64,000 nt of DNA from Paenibacillus sp. L3-i20. GTDB lineage: Bacteria > Bacillota > Bacilli > Paenibacillales > Paenibacillaceae. Position 1 is the first letter of the stretch; each line of letters begins with the position of its first letter. This document shows, piece by piece, positions 26,138 through 36,142 of the stretch. The notes beneath the pieces are model-generated. The model had not been told where the DNA came from. It saw nothing but the letters and a program-made list of their open reading frames with translations, and searched no databases. The stretch covers positions 760,501-824,500 of the forward strand of contig NZ_BQME02000001.1 in NCBI RefSeq assembly GCF_022180385.2, in the 5' to 3' direction. Position numbers and translations under genes: made by a program.

Positions 26138-27199
26138 TCACCAAAGATCCACTGCTTTTTTCAGAAACCCGCTCCCGCCTTTAATCGATAAAAATAATCG
26201 TGCGAGCAGCATCAGATTAAAGATACTGACCTTATATTTTAGTGATAATCGGCAGTAACGAATTGCCTTTTCTCTATTATATCGATGAAGATAACTTAGT
26301 GTGTAGTATTTTTTGGCTATACCTATATTGATGTTTAGAAGACATATTTTTTTGTTCTTTAATTGTTTGTCCTTAATGACTTTATCTCTAATCTGCATTC
26401 TTACTCGAATAGATCGATGCCCTAGCTCATCGAACTTATTGAGCAATACTTCGTTCTGATAGAGATGATCAGGCTCCAACTGCCGTCTATCGCAGAAGAA
26501 ATATACGCTGTCCGGAGATTGATAGTATACTGACTGTGGCTTTGTAATTAATGCTATTTTGCAATGATCAAAAAAACGAATAATAAAGGTAGTGTCTTCA
26601 CCAATATAAAATTGTTCATCAATAAGTCCATAGGTTTCGAGCAATTCCCTCTTGAACATCATCGTATTCAGTTGAAAGAAGTTTCTAGTATGTAATAAAA
26701 ATTGCTCAAATAAGCTCTCATTGAATAAAATGGCATCGCCATCTACTCGGTTCATTTTCCGCATCTTATTTAGGAGATCCTGCTCAACTTCTTTATCGAA
26801 ATTACGTACAATGTTCGTGCCATGCTGCTCAACCCATAGTGCGAAGCTGACGTCTACATTCGTTCGCTGGATCGTATCAATGCTATCTTGCAAATGGCAA
26901 TCATACCATTCATCATCTGAATCAAGGAATGATAAATATTCTCCTTTGGCATGCAGCATACCGGAATTTCTAGCACCCCCAGGACCCTTGGAACGATTAT
27001 TAACAATATAGTGAACTCTATTATCATCTTTCGCTATTTCTTCGATAACTTCTCTCGTATTGTCTGTACTCTGATCATCAACAACAATCAGTTCCCAGTT
27101 CGTATACGTTTGCCGAATAATAGATTCAATAGCGGACCTAATAACACCGGCGCGGTTATACGCTGGCATCACGATACTTATTAATGGATTCGAGTTCAT
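26138..27199 (-). CDS. Family 2 glycosyltransferase
   Basis: GT-A fold glycosyltransferase of 353 residues, probably acting on cell-surface glycans. The nucleotide-sugar domain has ISIVMPAYNRAGVI, LIVVDDQSTDNT and the metal-binding DSD in LSFLDSDDEWYD; GPGGARNSG is also typical. The C-terminal 120 residues are basic and helical without membrane segments. The ATG at 27199 follows AAAGGGTG; an upstream in-frame start at 27277 would add 26 unrelated residues. Confidence 0.88.
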   Translation of the reverse strand: MNSNPLISIVMPAYNRAGVIRSAIESIIRQTYTNWELIVVDDQSTDNTREVIEEIAKDDNRVHYIVNNRSKGPGGARNSGMLHAKGEYLSFLDSDDEWYDCHLQDSIDTIQRTNVDVSFALWVEQHGTNIVRNFDKEVEQDLLNKMRKMNRVDGDAILFNESLFEQFLLHTRNFFQLNTMMFKRELLETYGLIDEQFYIGEDTTFIIRFFDHCKIALITKPQSVYYQSPDSVYFFCDRRQLEPDHLYQNEVLLNKFDELGHRSIRVRMQIRDKVIKDKQLKNKKICLLNINIGIAKKYYTLSYLHRYNREKAIRYCRLSLKYKVSIFNLMLLARLFLSIKGGSGFLKKAVDLW

Positions 27200-27398
27200 T
27201 AATTTCACCCTTTCTAATTTACCCCTTAATGGGAGCTTTACTAGTTGTGTGGCATTATTGCAAAGAGCTTCACACACCCCACTCTCGTATAATTTTTTTC
27301 AAATTCAAGTATAGTTTACTTACTACCGCTCCTCTTTATGTCTAGCATATATTAATGTTTTTTACATTGGATGTAAATTAATTTGTTTTAAACATAAC

Positions 27399-27421
27399 AA
27401 AAAACCTTTGCGGAGCAAAGG
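27399..27421 (-). terminator. Terminator after DUF418 gene
   Basis: CCTTTGC-TCC-GCAAAGG followed by TTTTTTG on the minus strand. Confidence 0.85.
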
Positions 27422-27513
27422 CTTTTCATCTATAAACCTCTCCTTTTGCAAAATGCGACAGTTTGCTTCTATCACTCTGGCATTACGTTTCAAGACATAT
27501 AATACCCAATCAT

Positions 27514-28731
27514 TTATTTAGCAACAATTGTAGGTCCGTCATTGCGAGCTTTCGCCTTCCGTGCGCTGCCGGACAATGACCAATATGTCCATATACGGAG
27601 CAACCGTTCAACGGGACCCATCTTGAAATATTTCAAATAAAGTACACTGAACAATAACTGCAATGCGTATATAACTAAAGCGATGCCAATGCCAGCAGTT
27701 AAGCCTAGTTTCCCGTAATAACCGAATCCATATCCGTAGAAAATAGTGGTGCAGATAACGCTCTGCATAAGATAGTTCGTAAGCGATAATTTGCCCACTG
27801 CTTCAAACGGATACAATAGTTTTTTGTTTTTGACACCGCTAAGTATCCAAGCAAATGTGAACAAATATCCGATGGCCAGCGTAATTGGACCGATATACTC
27901 TGTTATTCCTCCGAAGATGGAGTCCGGCCACATTCCATGCAGCGTTTTTATTAGTAGACCAAGGGGAAGGAATAGCAGCGCTCCTCGTCCGTATCTCCTT
28001 CGCTTGGTCTCTGGCTGCGTAAACCATGAGCGTTTGGCTGCATAGATGCCCAGTAGAAACATAGTCAAAGAACCGAACGGAAGTAATAATATTTGTAATA
28101 CAGTAACTGCCGACATTGAAAGTTGTTCTGCACTATCTGGACCAGAATGATGAAAGATTTCCCAATAGGTGCCTGAGGAGAATACGGGAATCTCTGACTC
28201 GATTAGTTGAGTTATCGTTAGTTCTCTTTTCTCTTTCAATTGGTCAGTAGTCAGCAGGTTGAGTGATAATCCAATGATGATTAGAACAACATATCCGATG
28301 ATCGATCCTATTAATACTGTCCTCGATTTACGAGCTAGGAAACCAAATAACAGCAGTCCCAGAAAGCCATACAGACGCAAAATGTCCCCTTGCCATAAGA
28401 AATAAAAATGTAGAAAGCCCAGTCCTAACATCATTATGCATCGACGAATGATAACTAATCTCCACTTCTGTCCACGAGCTTCAAGATTTTCTTTCATTTT
28501 GAATATTCCGAAGCCGAACAAGAAGGTAAAGATCGGGACAAAACTTCCATGAATGAGTACATCCATTACAGAATCGACGTTTTTGTCCCATTCTGAGAGA
28601 TCGAACATTTCAAAATCAACGATTCCAGCGCCATACTGAAACAAAACCACATTGGCAAGCAAAATACCAAGCAAACTTACGCCTCTCAAAATATCAACTA
28701 GTGTCTGACGATTGGCCGTCGTAGTTTTCAT
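27514..28731 (-). CDS. DUF418-family membrane protein (YeiB-like)
   Basis: A 405-residue protein with about ten membrane helices. The start RQTLVDILRGVSLLGILLAN and the C-terminal segment GKLSLTNYLMQSVICTTIFY are the conserved DUF418/YeiB features, related to acyltransferase-like heparan-N-acetyltransferase membrane proteins. Biochemical role unknown. AGGGGTG precedes the ATG. Confidence 0.88.
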   Translation of the reverse strand: MKTTTANRQTLVDILRGVSLLGILLANVVLFQYGAGIVDFEMFDLSEWDKNVDSVMDVLIHGSFVPIFTFLFGFGIFKMKENLEARGQKWRLVIIRRCIMMLGLGFLHFYFLWQGDILRLYGFLGLLLFGFLARKSRTVLIGSIIGYVVLIIIGLSLNLLTTDQLKEKRELTITQLIESEIPVFSSGTYWEIFHHSGPDSAEQLSMSAVTVLQILLLPFGSLTMFLLGIYAAKRSWFTQPETKRRRYGRGALLFLPLGLLIKTLHGMWPDSIFGGITEYIGPITLAIGYLFTFAWILSGVKNKKLLYPFEAVGKLSLTNYLMQSVICTTIFYGYGFGYYGKLGLTAGIGIALVIYALQLLFSVLYLKYFKMGPVERLLRIWTYWSLSGSARKAKARNDGPTIVAK

Positions 28732-28777
28732 CTCTTAACACCCCTCACAAGCTTTACATTCATGGTTAAAACTATCA

Positions 28778-30364
28778 TTACATAGAATGCGTCAATCTAC
28801 TTCTGCCTATATAAGAGAAAGCTAACAATGCTGCACCAATAAGTAAATAAACGAAACCTACCACCAAAGGGTTATAACTACTCTCCGTAATCCACGTCGT
28901 CCCATCCTTCGACGATGTTCCCATAAAGTCGAGAAAAGGCATTTTATTAAATGGACCTAAGTACCAGAGCAGCATATAAATCACTTCAAAAGCTCGATTA
29001 TTCCTTGTGAGAATTCCTAGAGCGAGTGCAAGGCTAGGAATAAGAATAGCAGCACTAACCCAATAAATAAGCAGTTCGACGTTCCTTTCGAGTACAAAGC
29101 GAATGAACATTCCACTTCCTGTTACACAAGAGAGGAGAACCCCTGCAATCCAAACTGCTGTCAGTTGACGGAAAACATAACGAGGACTTGAAGCAATTAA
29201 AAACTCCGTGCGGAATCGAATTTCCTTATTACCCATACCTGACCAAAGGAGCATCGGCCAAATCCAGGTCAACGGCCAGATCATCCATTGAGAGCTAGCA
29301 GTAACAGGAAGGGTCATACAGAGGATACAAAGAATGAGCGCAATCATATACCAAATCAGTGAAGCACCCTTCATCATCAACTGCCACTCCGCTCTAACAA
29401 GTGCCCAGAACGAATCCTTTATAACTACTGGGGTGAGTTGAGCAGGACGAATACGCGGAACTGAATGTTCTTTATCAGATTCCATCCATTCCTTTTTAGC
29501 TTTCGTTCTGGTCTGCCCATCTTCCTCCGCTTTAAAGCCTCGGAATACTATCGCTGTTACAGGTATGATAAGAAACGCAACTAAAAAGAGGGATAGCTGC
29601 TGTAGTACTAGTTCTACTGTCCAATCAACACCGGTCCATACAAACGTCTTTGTTGGTCCTTCTTGAAACAGAATACCTGCACTATAATTACCGTTATAAT
29701 GAGCATCAATTGCTGACAACTCCAAAATCATATCTGATGTAATGGCGGATATGCCAAAGACCTCAAAAGAGGTACTGGTACTTATGATCATATAGAGAAT
29801 AAAATAAATAACATTGCCAATCCCGCCTTGCAGCCACTTTATCGATTCAAATAGCAAGGCAAGCGATGCAATAACAGCCATCAGTGGTAACGTCACGAGT
29901 AAGAAAGGTGACAAGAGGGGCCATAGCTCTACTTTCATTACTTCCCCACGAACCCATTGCATAATAAGAGCGATGAGCATAATAAAAGCAACAATGATAG
30001 CCAACACGATAAAGTTGCTACACCATTTTCCAATCATATAATATAGCTTTTTTACTGGAGTAGATCCGATAATATGACTAACTCTACTTCGTCTATCTCG
30101 ATCTATACTATTCTTCACCAAATAGAAACCGAACAGGGAAAGAAATATCGTTGTAGAGAGGGCAACTGAACCCGCAACCCATGCCGAATTATACACACCT
30201 CTCGATTGCTCCAGAGACATCGTAATATACCCGGCGTCCACGGGCGGGACGAAAAAATAAGCTAACAACATTGTAATAGCGATCATAAGCATAAATGAGT
30301 ATTGTCTTATTCGTTCAAGGAGATCTGCCTGTGCTATATAATAAATGGTTCGTATGGTCCTCAT
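28778..30364 (-). CDS. ABC-2 family permease, fused two-unit form
   Basis: A 528-residue membrane subunit with about twelve helices in two similar halves, separated by a charged linker near residues 270-310 (RTKAKKEWMESDKEHSVPR). It opens MRTIRTIYYIAQADLLERIR. The ATG at 30364 lies one base after the ATPase stop with GGGGGAG upstream; longer starts overlap the ATPase and are unlikely. Exporter partner of the ATPase at 30366-31241, under probable control of the two-component pair upstream. Substrate unknown. Confidence 0.82.
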   Translation of the reverse strand: MRTIRTIYYIAQADLLERIRQYSFMLMIAITMLLAYFFVPPVDAGYITMSLEQSRGVYNSAWVAGSVALSTTIFLSLFGFYLVKNSIDRDRRSRVSHIIGSTPVKKLYYMIGKWCSNFIVLAIIVAFIMLIALIMQWVRGEVMKVELWPLLSPFLLVTLPLMAVIASLALLFESIKWLQGGIGNVIYFILYMIISTSTSFEVFGISAITSDMILELSAIDAHYNGNYSAGILFQEGPTKTFVWTGVDWTVELVLQQLSLFLVAFLIIPVTAIVFRGFKAEEDGQTRTKAKKEWMESDKEHSVPRIRPAQLTPVVIKDSFWALVRAEWQLMMKGASLIWYMIALILCILCMTLPVTASSQWMIWPLTWIWPMLLWSGMGNKEIRFRTEFLIASSPRYVFRQLTAVWIAGVLLSCVTGSGMFIRFVLERNVELLIYWVSAAILIPSLALALGILTRNNRAFEVIYMLLWYLGPFNKMPFLDFMGTSSKDGTTWITESSYNPLVVGFVYLLIGAALLAFSYIGRSRLTHSM

Positions 30365-30365
30365 T

Positions 30366-31241
30366 CTATTGTTCTCCCCCATTATGCCTAACATAAAGAT
30401 AAGCATCTTCAAGATTAGGAGAAACTTCCATCGCCTGAGAGGTTGGTTGATGTACAGAAACAATGCGAAGCTGTAATCCGTCCTCTCGACGAATCGTCCC
30501 GCTAATTAACCACTTCGCTCTAGCGTCCTGAAGCTCATGCTCCGATATGACGACAGACCATACCTTTCCCTGTACGCTTCTAAGTAGTACCATCGGGTCT
30601 GACTTTACAAGCAATCTACCCTTCGACATTATTGCAATTTGATCCGCTGTTGCTTCGATATCCGAAACGATGTGCGTTGAGAATATAATAATTCTTTCAC
30701 CTGACAAATCTGTTAATATACTACGGAAACGTAATCTTTCCTCGGGGTCTAGACCTACAGTTGGTTCGTCGACAATAAGCACCTTGGGATCATTCAAAAG
30801 AGCTTGTGCGATTCCTATTCGTTGGCGCATACCACCAGAAAAGCTGCCGATTGGGCGCTTTAACGTATCTTGTAGATTCAAAAGCTCAAGCAGCTCAAGC
30901 ATACGAGTTCTTGTTTGACGACTAGACACCCCTTTGAGAGAAGCAGCGTATTCCAAAAATTCTATTGGCTTCAAGTGTGGATATACGCCAAAATCCTGTG
31001 GCAAATAGCCTAATACGCGTCTCAGCTCATCAGGCTTTTTCCCTATGTTCATTCCATTCCAGAACACCGTGCCAGTTGTCGGCTTTGTAATTGTTGCTAG
31101 TATCCGCATTAGCGATGACTTACCGGCTCCATTTGGCCCGAGCAAACCAATTATTCCTGGCTTTAATTGCAAGTTTATGTCCTGTAACGCCCATGCAGCC
31201 TTATTATATTGTTTGCTAATTCCATTAATCTCTAACAGCAT
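30366..31241 (-). CDS. ABC transporter ATP-binding protein
   Basis: A 291-residue ATPase: Walker A GLLGPNGAGKSSLMR, signature SFSGGMRQRIGIAQALL, Walker B VLIVDEPTVGLDPEER, H loop FSTHIVSD. GAGGAGGAAG precedes the ATG. It follows the kinase gene after about 80 bases that hold possible regulator repeats. Confidence 0.9.
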   Translation of the reverse strand: MLLEINGISKQYNKAAWALQDINLQLKPGIIGLLGPNGAGKSSLMRILATITKPTTGTVFWNGMNIGKKPDELRRVLGYLPQDFGVYPHLKPIEFLEYAASLKGVSSRQTRTRMLELLELLNLQDTLKRPIGSFSGGMRQRIGIAQALLNDPKVLIVDEPTVGLDPEERLRFRSILTDLSGERIIIFSTHIVSDIEATADQIAIMSKGRLLVKSDPMVLLRSVQGKVWSVVISEHELQDARAKWLISGTIRREDGLQLRIVSVHQPTSQAMEVSPNLEDAYLYVRHNGGEQ

Positions 31242-31288
31242 CTTACTTCCTCCTCATCCATCTACAAATACTAGTGTAGAAGACGAAA

Positions 31289-31321
31289 GTAAAATCCAGG
31301 TAAAGTGATGACTACATCCAG
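31289..31321 (-). promoter_or_regulatory. Possible regulator repeats upstream of the ABC genes
   Basis: On the plus strand GTAAA recurs at 31289 and 31300 (11-bp period) and ATCCAG at 31294 and 31316 (22-bp period). Such helical phasing suits OmpR-family binding between the kinase stop and the ATPase start. No clear -10 was fixed. Confidence 0.3.
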
Positions 31322-31322
31322 A

Positions 31323-32408
31323 TTAATTCAAGGTCGGTAAGGACACGATTACTTCTGTACCTTTGTTCAACTCACTCGTTACTACAATATCTCCACCTAA
31401 AGCCATAACGAATTGCTTTGCAATTGCCATTCCTAGTCCAGTTCCCTCTGTACTGGCATCAGTTGTTGTACCTCGATAATATCGTTGAAACAGCCGCTCC
31501 ACCGCTTCCTCATTCATGCCAATCCCATCATCCTTAATAATGACTTGCAGTCCATTACTATTAGTAATGAGAACTTGAATCGTTGTTCCGACAGGATTAT
31601 GAACAATTGCATTAAGCATTAAGTTTAGCAATGCTCGTTCAAGCAGTTTCACATCAAGCAATACATTAATGTAGGTTTCATTCGTCTCTAATGTTAAATT
31701 ATGATGAGCAGCACGTGGATCATTCGCTACATCAGCTACAACTCTTCGTATACATTCAACAAGATCATACTTCTCTAATTTTAGAGGTATTGATCCTTCT
31801 TCTAGTTGAAAAGTAATATTCAAATCACTGATCAGAAGCTCCATATGGTTTGCCTTGCTTAGAATCTCTGTCAAAAACTTTGTCTTTTCCTCCTTCTCCC
31901 AATCATAATCAGGTGATAGGAGCATAGTAGAATATCCTTTGATGTAAGTAAGTGGTGTCTTCAAATCATGAGATATTCCTGCTATCCATTCCCTCTTCAT
32001 TTCATCCAGCTGACGTCTTTCTTGTCGACTTCTCTCAAGAGCCTCAGATAGTGTTTGTAGTTGAATGATGAGTTCTTTAAAAAGACGGTATCTTCGCTTT
32101 AACTTCTTGCTTTTTCCACTATAGAGTTTCTTATGTCTACCCGGTTCATCGTAGATACCGTTAGCCAATCGATTGATCCAACTCATCATATAAAAGATAG
32201 GTCTTCCTATCGTCCACCCGAATACAATCGGAAAAAATATAATAACAGCAAACATTCCATACATCCCTACTGAATCTTGATAATCACCTGCAGTAGGAAT
32301 AAAATACTCTGTTAAGGCAATAGCCCCGATAATCATAGCAGCAAGCAGAATAAGGCCAAACAAAATATGCAAAGCCAGACGAAGCAGTAACCGAGCATTA
32401 CCCTTCAT
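31323..32408 (-). CDS. Sensor histidine kinase
   Basis: A 361-residue kinase with two membrane helices (about 8-30 and 47-66) and a short loop between them. Phosphorylation motif AGISHDLKTPLTYIKGY; ATPase domain LNLMLNAIVHN, DDGIGM, GTGLGMAIAKQF. Its ATG overlaps the regulator stop by 11 bases. The short sensor region suggests sensing in or at the membrane, as in kinases tied to ABC exporters. Confidence 0.9.
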   Translation of the reverse strand: MKGNARLLLRLALHILFGLILLAAMIIGAIALTEYFIPTAGDYQDSVGMYGMFAVIIFFPIVFGWTIGRPIFYMMSWINRLANGIYDEPGRHKKLYSGKSKKLKRRYRLFKELIIQLQTLSEALERSRQERRQLDEMKREWIAGISHDLKTPLTYIKGYSTMLLSPDYDWEKEEKTKFLTEILSKANHMELLISDLNITFQLEEGSIPLKLEKYDLVECIRRVVADVANDPRAAHHNLTLETNETYINVLLDVKLLERALLNLMLNAIVHNPVGTTIQVLITNSNGLQVIIKDDGIGMNEEAVERLFQRYYRGTTTDASTEGTGLGMAIAKQFVMALGGDIVVTSELNKGTEVIVSLPTLN

Positions 32409-33123
32409 AATGAGTTACCTGCTTATGCGGGATGAATTTATAACCTATACCACGTAAGTTAACGATCGCCTTCGGATTAACAGCGTCTGACTCCAATTTT
32501 TTTCGAAGCTTTGATATATGTATAACAACCGTCTTCTCGTCCCCCATCAGTGCCGTCCCCCACACCTGCTCGTACAATTGTATTGCGGTGAACACTTGGT
32601 TCGGATGTTCACACAGAAATAGTAGAAGTTCATATTCCTTTGCCGTACAAGGGACCTCTATTCCATTGACAATAAGCTGCGCTGCTGTTTTGTTTAGTAC
32701 GAAATAACCATAATCAAATCGTTGTACCTTCGTCACATTAATGGATCTGTCCAATCTCTGCCGCCTTAGTTGTGCATTAATTCTCGCCAGTACTTCAAGC
32801 GGATTAAACGGCTTCGTTATATAATCGTCACCACCAATACCGAGCCCCATTAATTTATCGAGATCACCCGAACGAGCCGTTACAAATATTATGGGAGCGA
32901 GCGTATGTTTGCGAATTTCCCCACATAATTGAAATCCTTCTATATCTGGGAGCATGACATCAAGCACAATAAGATCAAATGACGTTAGCCCCACCATTCG
33001 GAGAGCTTCATTACCCGTAGAAGCGGTTGTTAAACGATTAAATCCTTCCTTCTTTAATAACAGCTCCAGCATAACCAAAATACCTTTTTCATCGTCAACT
33101 AACAAAATACTCTCTTCTCGCAA
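32398..33123 (-). CDS. OmpR-family response regulator
   Basis: A 241-residue regulator with LVDDEKG, phosphoacceptor LIVLDVMLPDIEG, lysine KPF and winged helix (CTAKEYELLLFL, VVIHISKLRKKLES). Start TTG at 33123 is chosen because it gives MREESILLVDDE with GGAAG eight bases upstream; GTG at 33126 or TTG at 33138 are possible. It forms an operon with the kinase and ABC genes. Confidence 0.87.
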   Translation of the reverse strand: MREESILLVDDEKGILVMLELLLKKEGFNRLTTASTGNEALRMVGLTSFDLIVLDVMLPDIEGFQLCGEIRKHTLAPIIFVTARSGDLDKLMGLGIGGDDYITKPFNPLEVLARINAQLRRQRLDRSINVTKVQRFDYGYFVLNKTAAQLIVNGIEVPCTAKEYELLLFLCEHPNQVFTAIQLYEQVWGTALMGDEKTVVIHISKLRKKLESDAVNPKAIVNLRGIGYKFIPHKQVTHYEG

Positions 33124-33358
33124 CACGACCACTTCCAATCTTGCTAAATATATTTACTGTTTACTTCAATTGTATATTATTTGATGCTCATAATACGAGA
33201 TTTTGAAAAGATTAATCACATAAATCATTACAGTTTGAAGTAATATTTCAGCATATGTTGAAAGCACTTACACTACTGATGTGTAGGCTATTGTAATCAT
33301 TAACGACATGTACTATATTAGAAATGTTCATCCAATACATTCCAATAAAGGAGTCCCT

Positions 33359-35050
33359 ATGCGCCTAACGATTAGCAGAAAGTTATTTGCAGGCTTTATG
33401 GCTGTTTTACTCGTACTCATTACTACAATTGCCATAATCTATTTTCAAATAACACGGGTCGAGCGTAATTATCTCGATTTAGTAGAAGACAAAGCCCATA
33501 AGTTGATCCAGATCAAGCAGCTTAACGTTACCGTAAAAAAGGAACAATCCGGAATTCGCGGCTATTTACTTCTAGGCGATCAAGATACCTTACAATATTT
33601 CACTGACGCTCATACGGAATATGAGCAATTGACTACAGACCTAGGCGAACTACTGCAGCACCCTGAGGCGCAGTTAATTCTTCAACAACTCAATCAATTT
33701 GAAAGCGAATATTATCACATCTCAAATAATTCAATAGAATTAAAAATTCAAAATAAAACAGAAGAAGCGGTTCAACTAGCGGCCACTAGAGGTCAAAATA
33801 TTATTTTCCGCTTTGATCAAAAGGCAGAAGAGCTGGCTGCATTCCAGCAAGGGTTATTAGATAAAGAGAAAGAAACAACTGCCCGTGAAGTAGCATCTAT
33901 CAAAACACTGATTATCTTCTTAGCACTTGCAGCTATTTTGACAAGTCTAATTATCTCCTGGTTTATCGGCAGAATGATGTCCAGACCCATCGTTGCTATT
34001 GCTCAGGCAGCCAAAAAGATCGCAATGGGTGACCTCTCCTCCCATGAAGTATCCGTTACAAATAAGGATGAAGTAGGAGATTTAGCCATTTCGTTTAACC
34101 AGATGTCTAACAATCTCCGTCAATTGATTTATCAAGTTAGTTCCAATACAGAGCAAGTGGCTGCATCATCCCAGCAATTAACTGCAACTAGTGAGCAGGC
34201 CTCCTTTGCCTCACAACAAATTGCAACAACGATGCAACATGTAGCAACTGATGTGAAGCAGCAGTTCCATCATCTCGAGGAAGCTTCTACTACAATGGAT
34301 GAAATGGCTGAAAGTGTTCAACAGATCGCAGGACATGCAAAGAACGTTTCAAGTACAGCTAATGAAGCTTATGTGCGTGCATCTGAAGGAGGACAAACGA
34401 TTAGATCGGCGATTGAACAAATGAACTCCATCCACCGTACCGTTTCTAGTCTATCCCAGTTGATTAATGGCTTGAATGAACGTTCCTCACAAATTGGGAA
34501 AATATTAAAGGCCATTTCTGACATTGCCAAACAAACGAATATCCTCTCCTTAAACGCTGGTATTGAAGCTGCGCGTGCGGGAGAGAATGGCCGGGGATTC
34601 GCTGTTGTAGCAGGTGAAATTCGTAAGCTGGCAGAAGAGTCCGCACAATCTGCAGGGCAAATCGCCGAGCAAATTAGTGCAATTCAGGAGGAAACGAAAC
34701 ACGCGGTACATACAATGGGGACAGCAACAACTGAAGTTTCTTCTGGCATTGAAGCTGTCCATTCAGCTGGTGCAGCCTTTGAGCATATACAAGGCTCCGT
34801 GAACTCAGTAAACAAGCAAATCCATGAAGTATCTACTTCCATCCACCAGATGGCTGCAGGTGCTGAACAGATCGTACAATCCATGAAATTTATTACGGGC
34901 ATATCGGAGACAACAGGCACAGGTGCACAGGAGGTTTCTGCTGAGACTGAAAACCAATTGTCGTCAATGGAGAAAGTGTCTTCATCTGCTAGAGAACTAA
35001 GCGAGATGGCAGAGCAATTACAGATTACGATAGAAAAGTTCAAAGTATAG
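33359..35050 (+). CDS. Methyl-accepting chemotaxis protein
   Basis: Chemoreceptor of 563 residues signalling to CheA/CheW. Order: membrane helix (about 10-30), four-helix-bundle sensor outside the cell (about 32-190), second helix (about 193-213), HAMP ([20 protein letters not shown]) and a long coiled-coil signalling domain whose hairpin tip reads [20 protein letters not shown]. No ligand motif was identified. ATG at 33359 follows GGAG; the in-frame ATG at 33308 lacks a ribosome site. Confidence 0.93.
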   Translation: MRLTISRKLFAGFMAVLLVLITTIAIIYFQITRVERNYLDLVEDKAHKLIQIKQLNVTVKKEQSGIRGYLLLGDQDTLQYFTDAHTEYEQLTTDLGELLQHPEAQLILQQLNQFESEYYHISNNSIELKIQNKTEEAVQLAATRGQNIIFRFDQKAEELAAFQQGLLDKEKETTAREVASIKTLIIFLALAAILTSLIISWFIGRMMSRPIVAIAQAAKKIAMGDLSSHEVSVTNKDEVGDLAISFNQMSNNLRQLIYQVSSNTEQVAASSQQLTATSEQASFASQQIATTMQHVATDVKQQFHHLEEASTTMDEMAESVQQIAGHAKNVSSTANEAYVRASEGGQTIRSAIEQMNSIHRTVSSLSQLINGLNERSSQIGKILKAISDIAKQTNILSLNAGIEAARAGENGRGFAVVAGEIRKLAEESAQSAGQIAEQISAIQEETKHAVHTMGTATTEVSSGIEAVHSAGAAFEHIQGSVNSVNKQIHEVSTSIHQMAAGAEQIVQSMKFITGISETTGTGAQEVSAETENQLSSMEKVSSSARELSEMAEQLQITIEKFKV

Positions 35051-35102
35051 AAATTTACAAAGAATAAGTGCAAAGTAAAGAAGCATATAAAGAATAAGTG
35101 CA

Positions 35103-35151
35103 AGGGCGCTCTCTCATAAAGTAGAGAATTCTACATGTGAGAGAGCGCCCT
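35103..35151. terminator. Bidirectional terminator after the chemoreceptor gene
   Basis: A perfect 14-bp stem (35103-35116 with 35138-35151) encloses an inner GTAGA/TCTAC stem. Confidence 0.85.
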
Positions 35152-35153
35152 CT

Positions 35154-35891
35154 TTATGATTTATGTACATACAATAGTATTTTTCCAGTGCTATTTCTGC
35201 TTTCAACTAGCTCGTGCGCGAGTGGAGCGTCCTCAAGCGATAGCTTTTTGCTAATATGCACCTCAAGCTTACCTTCTTCAATCAGTTTAAACACATGAGA
35301 GGCCGTTTCCTTTAACAGCTCTGGGCGTTCTTTCCTCGTTGTTCCAAGGCTAAATCCAATAACTTGTCGACAGCTTGCGTGCAAATCTTTCGTTTGCATT
35401 TCTGCATATGATCCACTTGAATTACCAAATACAACTAAACGACCGAATTTGGCTAAACACCCTAAACTTTGCTCCGTTATGACTCCTCCAACTGAGTCCA
35501 AAATAACATCAGCACCTCTACCCTCAGTTAGCTCATTTACTATTTCTGCGAAGTTATCCGTTTCATAGTTAATGACATGATCTGCACCAGCACTGACTGC
35601 TATCGGTACTTTCTTCTCACTACCAACGGTTCCAATAACTTTCGTTATCCCTAACGCTTTTGCTATCTGTATAGCTGTTGTACCAACTCCGCCAGACGCA
35701 GCATGAATTAATACCGTTTCATCGGGCTGTATTCGTGCTACGTCTGCAAGTAGCTTGTAGGATAAAAAAGATACAATTCCGCATGCACCCGCAGTATTAA
35801 AATCAACACTATCCGGTATAACGAAAGTTAAGTTTTCATCTTGTCTGCTGAACCAAACTTCTCGACAATAACTGCCCTCATATAAACACTC
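35154..35891 (-). pseudogene. 5'-truncated zinc-type alcohol dehydrogenase/quinone oxidoreductase
   Basis: The minus-strand frame is open from a stop at 35892-35894 to the TGA-type end at 35154, about 245 codons, but has no ATG or GTG in its first 130 codons; the first usable start is a TTG at 35501. The whole stretch matches medium-chain quinone oxidoreductases: ETVLIHAASGGVGTTAIQIA (the AxxGGVG nucleotide loop), then KALGITKVIGTVGSEKK, INYE, DVILDSVGG and GRLVVFGNSSG. About 80 N-terminal residues of the catalytic domain are missing, so the gene is a remnant. No coding continuation was found between 35892 and 36100. Confidence 0.8.
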
Positions 35892-35989
35892 CTAGTTTCA
35901 TTATACGGAACATAGTTTCATAATATAACAATTATAACCCAGACATGTAAATGAGGAAATCCCTAACATAGTAATCCAAAGATGACATC

Positions 35990-36039
35990 AAAAAAATAAA
36001 TCAACCGTGTCAGAGTAGAAGCTCTGAGCAGCTGATTTA
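35990..36039 (-). terminator. Terminator of the three-gene ABC operon
   Basis: On the minus strand TAAATCA...TGATTTA encloses TCAGAG/CTCTGA and is followed by a run of seven T. Confidence 0.75.
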
Positions 36040-36142
36040 TTAAAAATAGCAAATGTTTAAAAGGAAGTGAATGTCTACTCCCTTCCTAACAAAATTTAAT
36101 ACTCAATATAACTGCTACACTATGAAATATTAGATCCACTTT

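Noticed and set aside
35057-35103. 15-bp direct repeat AAAGAATAAGTGCAA after the chemoreceptor gene
   Set aside because: A short AT-rich duplication next to a terminator with no further structure; probably chance or local slippage.
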